Below, piece after piece: positions 17,427-26,810 of a DNA stretch of 64,000 bases. The position numbers were made by a program, and so were the translations under genes. Numbering within the stretch: the stretch's first letter is position 1; each line of letters opens with the position of its first letter. Under the pieces are notes generated by a model. The model worked only from the letters and a program-made list of their open reading frames with translations, was not told where the DNA came from and did no database searches. Source of the DNA: Alphaproteobacteria bacterium (GTDB lineage: Bacteria > Pseudomonadota > Alphaproteobacteria > Rickettsiales > JADKJE01); contig JADKJE010000001.1 of assembly GCA_016722515.1 (NCBI GenBank), forward strand, positions 248,001 through 312,000. Reading direction: 5' to 3'.

Positions 17427-19196
17427 TTAATCTAGAGACGTTTTTTGGGAAACTTCAGTATCTAAAAATTTCTCAAATTTGCGAATGGTCTCAAGATCAT
17501 ATTCATCATGTACATGTTCAGCCAAATCGGGGTGTTCACCCTCCATTGAGTGAGCATGCTCAATCAACGACTTGTTTTCATTGGGTTGGACACGCGGCAA
17601 AATAAACACAAACGTTGCCCCTTGACCATTAACATTATTTTGAGCCCAAATTTTTCCACTATGAGCGACAATAATATGACGGCAAATAGATAATCCAAGC
17701 CCCGTACCACCAGCTTGCGAACGCGTCCTGCTGCTTTCAGCAAAACGTTCGAAAATTAAATCAAGCTCATCTTGAGGAATCCCTATGCCTTGATCGACGA
17801 TAGACATGGCGATCGCAGGCAATAATGCTCCTTGATTTTGTATATCAGATTCCGTTATTTCGATTTTAATCTGTCCATCTACTGGGGTAAATTTAAGAGC
17901 ATTACCTATCAAATTACTAATTACTTGTGCGATACGTGTCGCATCGATTTCAACAAGATTTCCGGCCGTTAAAGCATTCGTAATAGTAACGGAAATCCCC
18001 TTTCTAATAGAGAGGCCTTCCATTTCTTTTAATACTTGGTCAAGTGGCTCGCATATATCACATTTTCGCATTGAAAATGCCATCGTATGATTTTCTAATT
18101 TAGCTAAATCCAAGAGATTATTGATAAGCTTGGAAAGCCTTAAACTGGCATCTTGAGCTTTTCTTGCCATTTCACGCTTTTTTTCTTCCGACAACATTTC
18201 CCAATCATTGACTAAAAAATCAACAAAATTTTGTACTCCATGAATAGGTGTGCGTATTTCATGGCTCATATTGGCCATAAAGACATCCTTAACTTCCATT
18301 GCTTTAACCAGTTGTTGACGAGTACGCTCCAGTTCATCATTGCGTTTTACCAATTCACTTTTTTGCTGTTCGATTTCTGAAATACGCTTTTCAACTTTAT
18401 ACTCAAGGCTTTCTTTAGACTCCATCAAGGCTGCGTCACGCACTTGCACCTGCTGCAGCATATCGTTAAATGCCCTCACTAGCACACCCAGCTCATCTTC
18501 ATAAAATGTATCAACCCTCAATTCATAATTGCGATCACCCATAATACGCTTTGTCGTATTAATAAGTGCATGAATCGGGTCTAATACCAAATGCCCTAAC
18601 AGCCTGACAATCATAAAAGCCACACAAAACATGACCACCGCAAATAAAGCAATGCCTATTCCCAAAAATCGCAAATGCACCGTGATAAAACGGGCATCTG
18701 AAATCAAAAATAATGTTCCTACATAGGTTCCATCAGCCGTTGTGATATCGTGAAACAGATGCAGATTACCCCCTACATATAAATGACTCTCCCTTTTCAC
18801 AACAGGACACCGAAATTGGGAGGCTCGAATATTCATTTCTGCGATAACATTTCCCTGTTTCGCATACAGACAGGCTGCAATTATATCGGAACGATTACGA
18901 ATAACCTTAATCTCATCCAGAACCTTTTTTATTTCTTCATCACTACGATTCTGTGTTTTTTCCAAGCGAACCATGTGTGGCTCAAGATGGCGATTAATAA
19001 TATCGGCAATACCATAGATCTCATTTTCAAGGTTATGCCTGGTATTCCATACGTCATAACAGACAAATCCAGCAAACGTAAACATGAGCGTAACACCCGA
19101 TACCATCAAAGTCATCACCATCAACTTTGCATTAATCGAACGCTGCCTTATAAACCGATCAAACACTGACATACTAACTATTTTATTCCATCCCAT
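17427..19196 (-). CDS. Membrane sensor histidine kinase
   Basis: Two membrane helices (about residues 28–50 and 175–200) flank a periplasmic sensor of about 125 residues containing two or three cysteines. A HAMP domain (about 200–252), a coiled coil (about 260–300), HisKA with the phosphoacceptor in MSHEIRTP (about His312) and HATPase_c with NLIGNALKFTP, DQGIGIP and GGTGLGLSI follow. A disordered acidic tail of about 50 residues ends the protein. A second start 24 bases downstream (19172) is equally possible, since neither has a clear Shine-Dalgarno. It forms an operon with the response regulator that follows; the signal is unknown. Confidence 0.92.
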   Translation of the reverse strand: MGWNKIVSMSVFDRFIRQRSINAKLMVMTLMVSGVTLMFTFAGFVCYDVWNTRHNLENEIYGIADIINRHLEPHMVRLEKTQNRSDEEIKKVLDEIKVIRNRSDIIAACLYAKQGNVIAEMNIRASQFRCPVVKRESHLYVGGNLHLFHDITTADGTYVGTLFLISDARFITVHLRFLGIGIALFAVVMFCVAFMIVRLLGHLVLDPIHALINTTKRIMGDRNYELRVDTFYEDELGVLVRAFNDMLQQVQVRDAALMESKESLEYKVEKRISEIEQQKSELVKRNDELERTRQQLVKAMEVKDVFMANMSHEIRTPIHGVQNFVDFLVNDWEMLSEEKKREMARKAQDASLRLSKLINNLLDLAKLENHTMAFSMRKCDICEPLDQVLKEMEGLSIRKGISVTITNALTAGNLVEIDATRIAQVISNLIGNALKFTPVDGQIKIEITESDIQNQGALLPAIAMSIVDQGIGIPQDELDLIFERFAESSRTRSQAGGTGLGLSICRHIIVAHSGKIWAQNNVNGQGATFVFILPRVQPNENKSLIEHAHSMEGEHPDLAEHVHDEYDLETIRKFEKFLDTEVSQKTSLD

Positions 19197-19392
19197 TTAT
19201 TAAGGGGGTGCAACCATGGATTCCCTTAACTTCAGCCACCCAATTATTCCCCACAACGCAATCGTAAGTTACTCGAGGGCTTATAGCCTATTTTATACCA
19301 ATTGGCTATAAAATTTTGCCCAACCTTGGTGAGATAAATTGGCTCATTTGATGACATAAAAAGCGATGTAGAAAACATAGTTTTCACACATT

Positions 19393-20124
19393 CTATTGTT
19401 GATGATTGCGACCAACAATAGGTTTAACTGCCGGGCCGACTAAGCGCTTTAAAGAAAATTCTGATTGAATTGGCGGGTTTAGTGCAAATACATCCTTTTT
19501 TGCCTCCATAATCAACACCCCTTGAAAAGCTGGCATGATATATTTTCCAATCCATTCCCAAATTGGGGCGGCCTGAAGCAAAATAACATTTTCTGTCGGT
19601 GGATAAAACAGCGCTGTATTCAAACCGGTGACTCTAAATCGCACAAGATTAAGCAATTGCGATAATTGCATTGGATGAAAAGGGTGACCATATCCGAAGG
19701 GAGTTTGGTCGCCATGACTCCAAAATCCCCTGCGATTTGGAACCACCACCAGCATTTTCCCTCCTGGCTCAAGAATCCGCCAGCATTCCGCTAGAAATTC
19801 AGGCATACAATTACTGTACTCCAGTGCATGTAGCAACACAAGCCTGTCTAACGATTCATTCTCAATAGGAAGCTCGCACGTATCTGCAATACAACAACGT
19901 AAAGGCGACGTTGACAAACTATATTCTGGATGAACCATATGCGCTGGAATAATATGAAATGCTTTTGCTTCCTCAACCACCCCAAGAGTATAGCCAATTC
20001 CCACCGTAGGCACGTGGTGGCCACGACAAAATTTCTGAACATACGACACCAACACCCGATGGACTAATTCTCCCGGGTGAGAGTGATAAAATGCTGATAA
20101 AGCCATAATATCAGGTGCAAACAT
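19393..20124 (-). CDS. Class I SAM-dependent methyltransferase-like protein
   Basis: The 243-residue protein belongs to the methyltransferase type 11 group. The post-motif segment VLLHALEYSN and the WRILEPGGKMLVVVPN block (about 125–140) are typical, as is an Asp-rich SLDRLVL stretch. The usual glycine-rich SAM loop is degenerate (GIGYTLG), which leaves SAM binding uncertain. A GGGAAGG precedes the ATG at 20124; the in-frame TTG upstream is less likely. Such proteins often neighbour glyoxalase II in Alphaproteobacteria, which is not seen here. The substrate is unknown. Confidence 0.75.
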   Translation of the reverse strand: MFAPDIMALSAFYHSHPGELVHRVLVSYVQKFCRGHHVPTVGIGYTLGVVEEAKAFHIIPAHMVHPEYSLSTSPLRCCIADTCELPIENESLDRLVLLHALEYSNCMPEFLAECWRILEPGGKMLVVVPNRRGFWSHGDQTPFGYGHPFHPMQLSQLLNLVRFRVTGLNTALFYPPTENVILLQAAPIWEWIGKYIMPAFQGVLIMEAKKDVFALNPPIQSEFSLKRLVGPAVKPIVGRNHQQ

Positions 20125-20139
20125 CACAAGCCTTCCCAA

Positions 20140-20813
20140 ACCTACCTCTCATAGGTTAAAACAATCTACACGCATGGTCAATAAAAGCTTATGCTCCCCT
20201 ATAGATACTGTCGGCACGAGATATTGGCCGACAAGCTACTGCATCGTATCTATACCGCAGCCAGAAAAGGGGCTGTATTTTTAGCATCACGCATAGCGAT
20301 AGCACGCCACCATTTCAAGTGGAGAAAAGCCAAACCATAATCATTTCACTTATTTTTTATGGAAAACTATGTGCTTTCTGGTTAGGTAGACCCTGTGTAC
20401 GTTGTGTCCAATATTTCTCTTCGATAGGATCTCTCCAGATAATTCAGGAAACATCTCGTGCAGGCAATATGCCAATTGACAAGGCTTGCTGATCCTTTGC
20501 AAATACGTATATCACCCGTTAAAACAACCATTAGGCACTACCTTCTTCTTCCATTATCACTTAACCGGACTTTCCCTCGTAGTTCTTGCGCTATGGATAT
20601 TATGATATTTAGAACCCATGTCCTGATCATGCTCTGACCATGCAGAAACTATCGCCCGATCACGCACATAATTTTCGCACAAGAATCAATCCCTTTAAGC
20701 TCACTAAATATTTCAATTAATCCATAACACTCAGTTTTATTCTAAATTTATCTTTTATTTATTATACTTATACATAACATTTCTAGAACTTCATTTTTAC
20801 AAGAATTTAGGTA
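20140..20813. other. Long intergenic region, no gene recognised
   Basis: About 670 bases without a credible ORF. The part from 20680 to 20813 is strongly AT-rich. On the minus strand 20563–20578 reads GAGGGAAAGTCCGG, resembling the 5' signature of RNase P RNA, but the conserved 3' partner is missing (see rejected items). An inverted repeat GATACTGTCGGCACGAG / GTGCCGACAG-like segment was not confirmed. Confidence 0.4.
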
Positions 20814-20842
20814 TTGCATAGAAAAGCAAGCTGTTATATAAT
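20814..20842 (+). promoter_or_regulatory. Sigma70-type promoter of small lipoprotein gene
   Basis: TTGCAT (20814–20819) and a perfect TATAAT (20837–20842) are separated by 17 bases, 54 bases before the chosen start codon. A short CAGGT/ACCTG hairpin lies in the leader just before the ribosome binding site. Confidence 0.7.
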
Positions 20843-20895
20843 GCCTAGAGTTATTTTTGGTTTCAGGTTTTACCTGGAATGTTTAAAGGATGGTT

Positions 20896-21255
20896 ATGCC
20901 TATGTACAAAAAAATTGTCAGTGCTGCCGTTATTTCATTACTGGTAGCGGGTTGCAGCTGTAAGTCTTCAGTGAGGGTTCAGCCTATTCAACGTAAAGAT
21001 AAGCTGCTTACCTGTAAAGAATTGGCTTTAGAGATCAACGAGGCAGAATATTTCCGTCGTGCGGCAGAGGTCAACAAAGACTCTCCGGTTGATATTTTCT
21101 TACCTCTTTGCTATGCCCACAGCCAGGAAAGCGCACAACGCGCCGTTAAATCTGCTGATGAACGCTTAGAATATCTTAATCATATTTATGATTTATTAGG
21201 TTGTGCGCGTCAACGCCCACCTAAACCTCCTGCTCCACCAACGGTGAAAGACTAG
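20896..21255 (+). CDS. Small lipoprotein of unknown function
   Basis: The ATG at 20896 has AAAGGA five bases upstream; another ATG overlaps the Shine-Dalgarno itself and is unlikely. The 119-residue product has a classic lipobox (LLVAGC) followed by CSCK, so the mature N-terminus carries extra cysteines. The body is helical and charged and ends in a Pro-rich tail (PPKPPAPP). No family is recognised. It is monocistronic, with its own promoter and a strong terminator. Confidence 0.8.
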   Translation: MPMYKKIVSAAVISLLVAGCSCKSSVRVQPIQRKDKLLTCKELALEINEAEYFRRAAEVNKDSPVDIFLPLCYAHSQESAQRAVKSADERLEYLNHIYDLLGCARQRPPKPPAPPTVKD

Positions 21256-21270
21256 GATTAATAAAATTCA

Positions 21271-21297
21271 AAAACCCCGGCTAGCCGGGGTTTTTTT
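21271..21297 (+). terminator. Intrinsic terminator after small lipoprotein
   Basis: The palindrome CCCCGGCTAGCCGGGG is flanked by A and T runs (seven T on the plus strand), 16 bases after the stop. The A run also allows function on the minus strand. Confidence 0.92.
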
Positions 21298-21417
21298 ATG
21301 GGTCAAACGATACCATCTTACCCCATCAAACGTATCCGTTTCACAGACTGCGAATGATTGAATTGCGCCGGTAGCACAATGACCGTTGTGCTGAGTCTCT
21401 CATCTGTTTAAGCAGTC

Positions 21418-22077
21418 CTATTGTCGCAACGCCGAAATATTCCTGGCATAAGACGCTTCATTGCCGCCCCTAAAGACTGCGGATCCTGCTACTAATACAT
21501 CGGCTCCTGCCTCAATGACCTGTTTGGCCGTTTCTGGGTTAATGCCCCCATCAACTTCCAAATCAATAACACGGCCACTAGCAGCAATTTTCTGCCTGAT
21601 GATTTTAATTTTATGGAGCTGTGAAGCTATAAAGGATTGGCCACCAAAACCAGGATTGACCGTCATCACCAAAACGAGATCAATTTTATCCATAACATAA
21701 TCGAGTAATTCTGGGGGTGAGCTTGGCACCAGTGACACGCCTGCTTTTTTTCCAAACGACTTAATTAAACTGATAGTCCGATCCAGATGAGCCGTTGCCT
21801 CAGCATGAACCGTAATAATATCGGCACCGGCCTTTGCAAAGGATTCAATATAAAGATCAACGGGCTGAATCATCAAATGCACATCAAATAGCTTAGATGA
21901 GCAGGGCCTTATAGCGTCTACGACTAAGGGGCCAATGGTGATATTGGGTACAAAATGACCATCCATCACATCGATATGGATATAATCAGCCCCGGCCCTA
22001 TCAACCGCTTTTATTTCCTCACCCAGCCTAGCAAAATCAGCAGAAAGAATGGATGGGGCAATTTTAATAGGTCTCAT
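21418..22077 (-). CDS. rpe: Ribulose-phosphate 3-epimerase
   Basis: Rpe interconverts ribulose-5-phosphate and xylulose-5-phosphate in the pentose phosphate pathway. The TIM-barrel motifs are clear: ILSADFARLGEEI, HIDVMDGHFVPN with metal-binding His and Asp, VHLMI, VNPGFGGQSFI and DGGINPETA. At 219 residues it has the usual length. It follows guaA by 51 bp on the same strand. Confidence 0.96.
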   Translation of the reverse strand: MRPIKIAPSILSADFARLGEEIKAVDRAGADYIHIDVMDGHFVPNITIGPLVVDAIRPCSSKLFDVHLMIQPVDLYIESFAKAGADIITVHAEATAHLDRTISLIKSFGKKAGVSLVPSSPPELLDYVMDKIDLVLVMTVNPGFGGQSFIASQLHKIKIIRQKIAASGRVIDLEVDGGINPETAKQVIEAGADVLVAGSAVFRGGNEASYARNISALRQ

Positions 22078-22128
22078 AATTATCTCTAATACATGTTCTT
22101 GTTAATGGGTCGATGAGTGTAACAGATT

Positions 22129-23685
22129 TTATTCCCACTCGATAGTCCCTGGTGGTTTTGATGTAATATCATAAACCACCCGGTTCACACCTTTTACAGT
22201 GTTGATGATGCGGTTAGCCACTTTTTCTAAAAAGGACATTTCAAAATAATAAGCCTCAGCAGTCATTCCATCGACCGAAGTAACAGCCCTTAATCCACAC
22301 ACATATTCATAGGTTCTGGCATCACCCATAACGCCAACCGTCTGTACGGGTAATAAAACAGCAAAAGCCTGCCAGATAACATCATAAAGACCAGCATTCC
22401 TAATTTCACTGATATAGGCCGCATCCGCATTACGAAGTATTTCTAATTTCTCTTCAGTAATCTCACCTAAAACCCGAATAGCAAGTCCAGGTCCAGGGAA
22501 TGGATGACGCCCAACCATTTCATCAGGCATGCCTAGCTCACGCCCTAATGCCCGTACCTCATCTTTAAATAATTCCCTCACTGGCTCAATTAAGCTCAAA
22601 TTCATACGATCTGGCAAACCGCCAACATTATGGTGTGATTTGATCGTCACGGAAGCATCACCATGAACCGAGATCGATTCAATGACATCAGGATACAAGG
22701 TTCCCTGAGCTAAAAAGGTCGCCCCCTCAACTTTCTTGGCTTCTTCTTCAAAAATATCAATAAAGGTTTTGCCAATGATTTTGCGCTTTTGTTCTGGATC
22801 ACTAATCCCTTTAAGCCGGTCTAAGAACAAGCGTTTTGCGTCCCTACGGATAAGTGGTACATGACCAAGGCGAACAAACATCTCTTCCACCTGTTGCGAT
22901 TCATCTTTTCTAAGTAAACCGTGATCCACAAAAATACAGGTGACCTGGTCCCCCAATGCCTTATGCAATAACAGCGCAACCACAGAAGAGTCAACCCCGC
23001 CACTGACCCCGGCAATAACCTTGCCCTTTCCAACTTTTTTACGAATATCGTCAATGGCCTGCTGGAGAAAGGCTTGCATCGTCCAATCCCCTTTGCAATT
23101 AGCCACATTGCGAACAAAATTATGGATTAGTTTTGCTCCTGCAGGCGTATGGGTCACTTCAGGATGAAACTGCACACCATAAAAATGACGAGATTCATCG
23201 GCTACTGCAGCAAATGGAGCGTGTTGCGTTGTTGCAATGACGGAAAACCCCTGTGGCAAAGCAATGACCCTATCGCCATGACTCATCCATACCTGCTGAA
23301 TACTATGAAGCTTCCAGACATCTTTGAATAGAGGTGATTCCCGTTCAACCGTAACGAAGGCCTTGCCAAATTCACGATGGTCTGAGGATTCAACTTTTCC
23401 TCCCAACAAATCACACATTAATTGCTGACCATAGCAAATACCAAGGATAGGAACCCCATATTCAAATACATCCATACCGATGCGTGGCGATCCATGCTTG
23501 CCGACTGAAGACGGGCCTCCAGATAAAATAATGGCTTTGGGCTTAAAATCCTCAAGCAACGAAGCAGAGACCTTATTATACGGATGGATCTCGCAATACA
23601 CCCCCTCTTCCCTTACCCTTCTGGCAATAAGCTGGGTAACTTGTGAACCAAAGTCAATAATGAGAATTTTTTCATGGTGCTGCAT
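22129..23685 (-). CDS. guaA: GMP synthase (glutamine-hydrolysing)
   Basis: GuaA aminates XMP to GMP using glutamine and ATP. The N-terminal class I amidotransferase domain (about 8–195) has the nucleophile in GICYGQQL and the His/Glu pair in FHPEVTHT. The ATP pyrophosphatase domain begins with SGGVDSSVVALLL (about 229–241), and the C-terminal dimerisation domain ends in PPGTIEWE. The 518-residue length is typical and AAGGA precedes the ATG. Confidence 0.98.
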   Translation of the reverse strand: MQHHEKILIIDFGSQVTQLIARRVREEGVYCEIHPYNKVSASLLEDFKPKAIILSGGPSSVGKHGSPRIGMDVFEYGVPILGICYGQQLMCDLLGGKVESSDHREFGKAFVTVERESPLFKDVWKLHSIQQVWMSHGDRVIALPQGFSVIATTQHAPFAAVADESRHFYGVQFHPEVTHTPAGAKLIHNFVRNVANCKGDWTMQAFLQQAIDDIRKKVGKGKVIAGVSGGVDSSVVALLLHKALGDQVTCIFVDHGLLRKDESQQVEEMFVRLGHVPLIRRDAKRLFLDRLKGISDPEQKRKIIGKTFIDIFEEEAKKVEGATFLAQGTLYPDVIESISVHGDASVTIKSHHNVGGLPDRMNLSLIEPVRELFKDEVRALGRELGMPDEMVGRHPFPGPGLAIRVLGEITEEKLEILRNADAAYISEIRNAGLYDVIWQAFAVLLPVQTVGVMGDARTYEYVCGLRAVTSVDGMTAEAYYFEMSFLEKVANRIINTVKGVNRVVYDITSKPPGTIEWE

Positions 23686-23930
23686 AACTGGTCCTTAGGT
23701 TTCTAAACAATATTTTTTATGCTCTTTTTTAGCAGCTTTTGGCTCAAATGAGAAGTTATTTCAGCCTTGAATTTTTAACGATACTCGCCTATAACATTTA
23801 TATGGGTTGAATGTTTTTATAGAATTATTAATCTTTATCTATAAGAATGATAAAAGCCATTTTTTATTATGGCTAAAAATCCAGCTAATAGCATAATAAT
23901 GAACATTATTTAATAGAGAAAAAGGTAACA

Positions 23931-24596
23931 ATGTCATCTTCTTTAGGTATTTTTTCTTTAATTGCTGCTGTTTTCTCGGTGCCTGCATCTTATGCTGCAT
24001 TAAAATCGGGCTTTAGCAGTGCCGAGAGGAAAACCTTAAAATCAACGTTAGCCGCACTGGAAGAGATGGGGATTACCCCTGAAAAAGTTATTGAAATTCA
24101 AAAACAATTAGTTATCGAAGAAGTCGATTTGGTCCTCAGCGGAAAAGCCGCAGATATTGAGGTGAACAAAGCAGAAACGACCGAGAAAGCCCCTGTCATG
24201 GCACAAACACCTTCGGTTACTCCTGCTGAACCCGAGCAAACGCAGGCAGAAAAAGATTTAGAAAAAGCAAAGCTCATGGCTGAAGGGCTGGCAACCGGAG
24301 CAAAAGAAGCCCAAACAGAAGAAGAACTAACCATTCTTAAGAAAGAAGAGGAAGAAAAGAAAAAACAAGCCTATCGTATGCACTTAGAACAACAAGTGCT
24401 TAACGCTCTCAAAAAACTAAATAATAATAATCCGCAAAAGCTGACTTCTGAACGACGGTTCACTAAAACCGATGCTATAAAAGCACTAGAGCATCTCAGC
24501 CGCACCGGGCAAATCGACCTCAAAAGATTAGGGGAATTAAGCAAACCATTTACAGGCCCAACCCCACCACCACAACCAGGTGGCAGAGGCATTTAA
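23931..24596 (+). CDS. Exported coiled-coil protein of unknown function
   Basis: The 221-residue product starts with a hydrophobic segment ending in PASYA-A, a likely signal peptidase I site near residue 22. The rest is rich in Glu, Lys, Ala and Gln: a helical part (about 30–75), an acidic linker with Pro/Thr (about 80–105), a coiled-coil part with a run of Glu/Lys (about 110–150), an Asn run and a final Pro/Gly-rich tail. No known domain is seen. AAAAGG lies eight bases before the ATG. It is divergent from guaA across 245 bp and convergent with lptA. Confidence 0.65.
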   Translation: MSSSLGIFSLIAAVFSVPASYAALKSGFSSAERKTLKSTLAALEEMGITPEKVIEIQKQLVIEEVDLVLSGKAADIEVNKAETTEKAPVMAQTPSVTPAEPEQTQAEKDLEKAKLMAEGLATGAKEAQTEEELTILKKEEEEKKKQAYRMHLEQQVLNALKKLNNNNPQKLTSERRFTKTDAIKALEHLSRTGQIDLKRLGELSKPFTGPTPPPQPGGRGI

Positions 24597-24631
24597 ATTG
24601 GGCCTCTTAATAGGTAACAGGAGCAATTGGG

Positions 24632-25159
24632 TTACTGGTTCTGCTTATCCGGTATAAACACCCCGTGCACTCTTCCTTTATGCGTCGTGGCTCCTGCAGT
24701 ACCTGGGGCACTGGTTAACTCACTTTTCCCAGTGGCCATATTATAAACAAGATGGTCACCTTTTATAACATTCTTACCTTGAGTAAGAATGACATTGCCG
24801 TCTAACGTAACCAATTTTTTGTCCACATTATACTCTCCCTGCCTTCCAGATGCCGTTTCCTTTTCGGTGGTTAGGAATACTTTACCTATGACCTCAATCA
24901 AAGACACGGCACTTTGATCATTATTATCCTTTTTATCCCGGTAATGAACGATCATCTTTTCCGACCTGATAATAACAGAACCTTGAACCGCCTCTACATT
25001 GCCCAGAAAGGTTGCTAAATGCTTTTCCTGGTTAACAGACAGACTATCTGAATTAATTTCTACAGGTTTGGAGGAATCTTTTTCAGCCGCTAACGCTAGA
25101 GGAGAAGTTAATGCCATAAATCCGAGTAGCAGCATTGTCGTCAACGATGCTTTCACCAT
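24632..25159 (-). CDS. lptA: LPS transport periplasmic protein LptA
   Basis: LptA bridges the periplasm and passes lipopolysaccharide to the outer-membrane LptD. The 175-residue protein has a signal peptide ending near ALA (about residue 24) and an OstA/LptA beta-jellyroll with repeated strands such as ATFLGNVEAVQGS and LDGNVILTQGKNVIKGD. It lies three bases downstream of lptC. The expected lptB and rpoN that often follow are not here, as the next gene is convergent. Confidence 0.92.
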   Translation of the reverse strand: MVKASLTTMLLLGFMALTSPLALAAEKDSSKPVEINSDSLSVNQEKHLATFLGNVEAVQGSVIIRSEKMIVHYRDKKDNNDQSAVSLIEVIGKVFLTTEKETASGRQGEYNVDKKLVTLDGNVILTQGKNVIKGDHLVYNMATGKSELTSAPGTAGATTHKGRVHGVFIPDKQNQ

Positions 25160-25162
25160 ATA

Positions 25163-25801
25163 TTAATCCTTCTTTTGGGGATAAAAAACTAACTTAACAG
25201 GTCCAGTAAAATCAACATTTTTGGCCTCTTTATTAAACATGAATCCTTTGGCATAAAGAGTTCCCATAGCATTTTGTACTTCAACGGGTTGTTGACCATA
25301 GGCGGTCCCTGAATCCATATCAATATGCACCTGTTCCGTTCTAAATTCCAAACCATTGGACAGCAAAATATCTACATGCCCCATAAGTTCAATAGCCTTT
25401 TTCTCTGCGTAAATGTGGCCCTTATCAGCAACTGCCTGCATGAGTAAACTTTTGCTTAAAGTCACATCTGCAGTAATTCCTTCTACATCAAAATTTCCAT
25501 TATCAATCCGTACAGCAGAAACAGCCTGAATATCATATGGGTAGTTTGCACTGGTAATCCCCATAAAACGCGGGTTAGTCATTTTGTTGATAAGGGGGAA
25601 TACTTTATTAATCATTGGGCTGATCAAACTGACGCGTTTTTTCCCTTGATCAATATTAGGAAGCACCAACAAGACCAGAATAAGAATAAGCCCCAATAAC
25701 ACAAGTATAGCTTTCGTCAAGCTCACCCATTTGGTATGATAAGCAACACCTTTCAACGAGATTTTGTGGACATCAGTCATATCCGGCTTATGTGCAACCA
25801 T
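25163..25801 (-). CDS. lptC: LPS export protein LptC
   Basis: LptC is a bitopic inner-membrane protein that receives LPS from LptBFG and hands it to LptA. One membrane helix (about residues 28–50) follows a cytoplasmic N-terminus, and a periplasmic beta-rich domain with a DVEGITADVTLS-type strand and a VDILLSNGLEFRTEQVHID segment follows. Length 212 residues is typical for Alphaproteobacteria. It sits between kdsD and lptA in a tight cluster. Confidence 0.88.
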   Translation of the reverse strand: MVAHKPDMTDVHKISLKGVAYHTKWVSLTKAILVLLGLILILVLLVLPNIDQGKKRVSLISPMINKVFPLINKMTNPRFMGITSANYPYDIQAVSAVRIDNGNFDVEGITADVTLSKSLLMQAVADKGHIYAEKKAIELMGHVDILLSNGLEFRTEQVHIDMDSGTAYGQQPVEVQNAMGTLYAKGFMFNKEAKNVDFTGPVKLVFYPQKKD

Positions 25802-25810
25802 AAATAAAAT

Positions 25811-26800
25811 TTACACCACACCAGCTTTGAGTATGTCATGAATATGGATCACACCTACCGGCTTCTCATTTTCAACGACAAACAGATTGGTAATTTTTTT
25901 AGAGTTCATAATGTTAAGCAATTCAGACACTAAGACATTCGGTTTCGTGGTAATAGGATTTTGGGTCATCACTTGATAAGCCAGCTTATCTAAGAAATCG
26001 TTCCCAAGTGTTCTCCTCAAATCACCGTCGGTAATAAAACCTGTTAGGTGCCCCCTATCATCGACGACTCCAGCACAACCCAACCCTTTGGAAGTAATGA
26101 CCGAAAGGACTTCTTCCATTTTTGCCTGTTCATTAAGTAGTGGTACTGATTCACCGGTATGCATTAATTCTTTTACCCTGATAAAGGATGCACCCAATTT
26201 CCCGCCCGGATGAAACGTCCGAAAATGCTCTTCATTCAATCCTTTTCTTTCAAATAAGGCGATTGCTAGCGCATCACCAACTGCCAACATCATTGTAGTA
26301 GACGTAGTTGGGGCTTGCACCGATGAAGCTTCAGGGATTTCAGGTAAAATAAGCGCAACATCAGCTGCCTCAGCCAGGGTTGAAGTTTTTCGCCTAACAA
26401 TACCGACCAGAGGAATAGCAAATCGTTTGCAGTACAGAATCATATCCCGCAATTCTTGGGTTTCTCCTGAATTAGATAAGAGCAACACCACATCATCTTT
26501 CGTAATCATCCCCAAATCGCCATGACTGGCTTCGGAAGGATGAACAAAATGTGAAGCAAGACCAGTAGAAGCAAACGTTGCAGCAATTTTCCTGGCAATA
26601 TGGCCGCTCTTACCAATACCGCTTACAATCAGCTTTCCTTTTAAATCAGAAAGCATATCAAGCACACGTAAGAAGTCATCTCCAACCCACTGTTTCAAAG
26701 CTTGAAGTCCCTGAATTTCAAGATCAAGAACACGAAAAGCACTTTTCAAATCAGTCTCCTTACAATTAGTTGTATGGCTTTTATCTAATAACGCTTCCAT
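25811..26800 (-). CDS. kdsD: Arabinose-5-phosphate isomerase (KdsD/KpsF)
   Basis: KdsD converts ribulose-5-phosphate to arabinose-5-phosphate for Kdo synthesis. The SIS domain (about residues 40–170) shows GKSGHIARKIAATFAST and LLSNSGET. Two CBS domains follow (about 205–260 and 270–325). The ATG at 26800 has AAGGA close upstream and gives 329 residues, the family norm; the longer frame would run into rnd. It starts ten bases after the rnd stop. The supply of Kdo fits its place beside lptC and lptA. Confidence 0.93.
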   Translation of the reverse strand: MEALLDKSHTTNCKETDLKSAFRVLDLEIQGLQALKQWVGDDFLRVLDMLSDLKGKLIVSGIGKSGHIARKIAATFASTGLASHFVHPSEASHGDLGMITKDDVVLLLSNSGETQELRDMILYCKRFAIPLVGIVRRKTSTLAEAADVALILPEIPEASSVQAPTTSTTMMLAVGDALAIALFERKGLNEEHFRTFHPGGKLGASFIRVKELMHTGESVPLLNEQAKMEEVLSVITSKGLGCAGVVDDRGHLTGFITDGDLRRTLGNDFLDKLAYQVMTQNPITTKPNVLVSELLNIMNSKKITNLFVVENEKPVGVIHIHDILKAGVV

Positions 26801-26810
26801 ATGATCCTTA

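Noticed and set aside
20160..20700. RNase P RNA on the minus strand (GAGGGAAAGTCCGG at 20563–20578)
   Set aside because: The conserved 3' segment (ACAGAA-CCGGCTTA type) and the central conserved blocks are not found downstream, so the match is probably chance.
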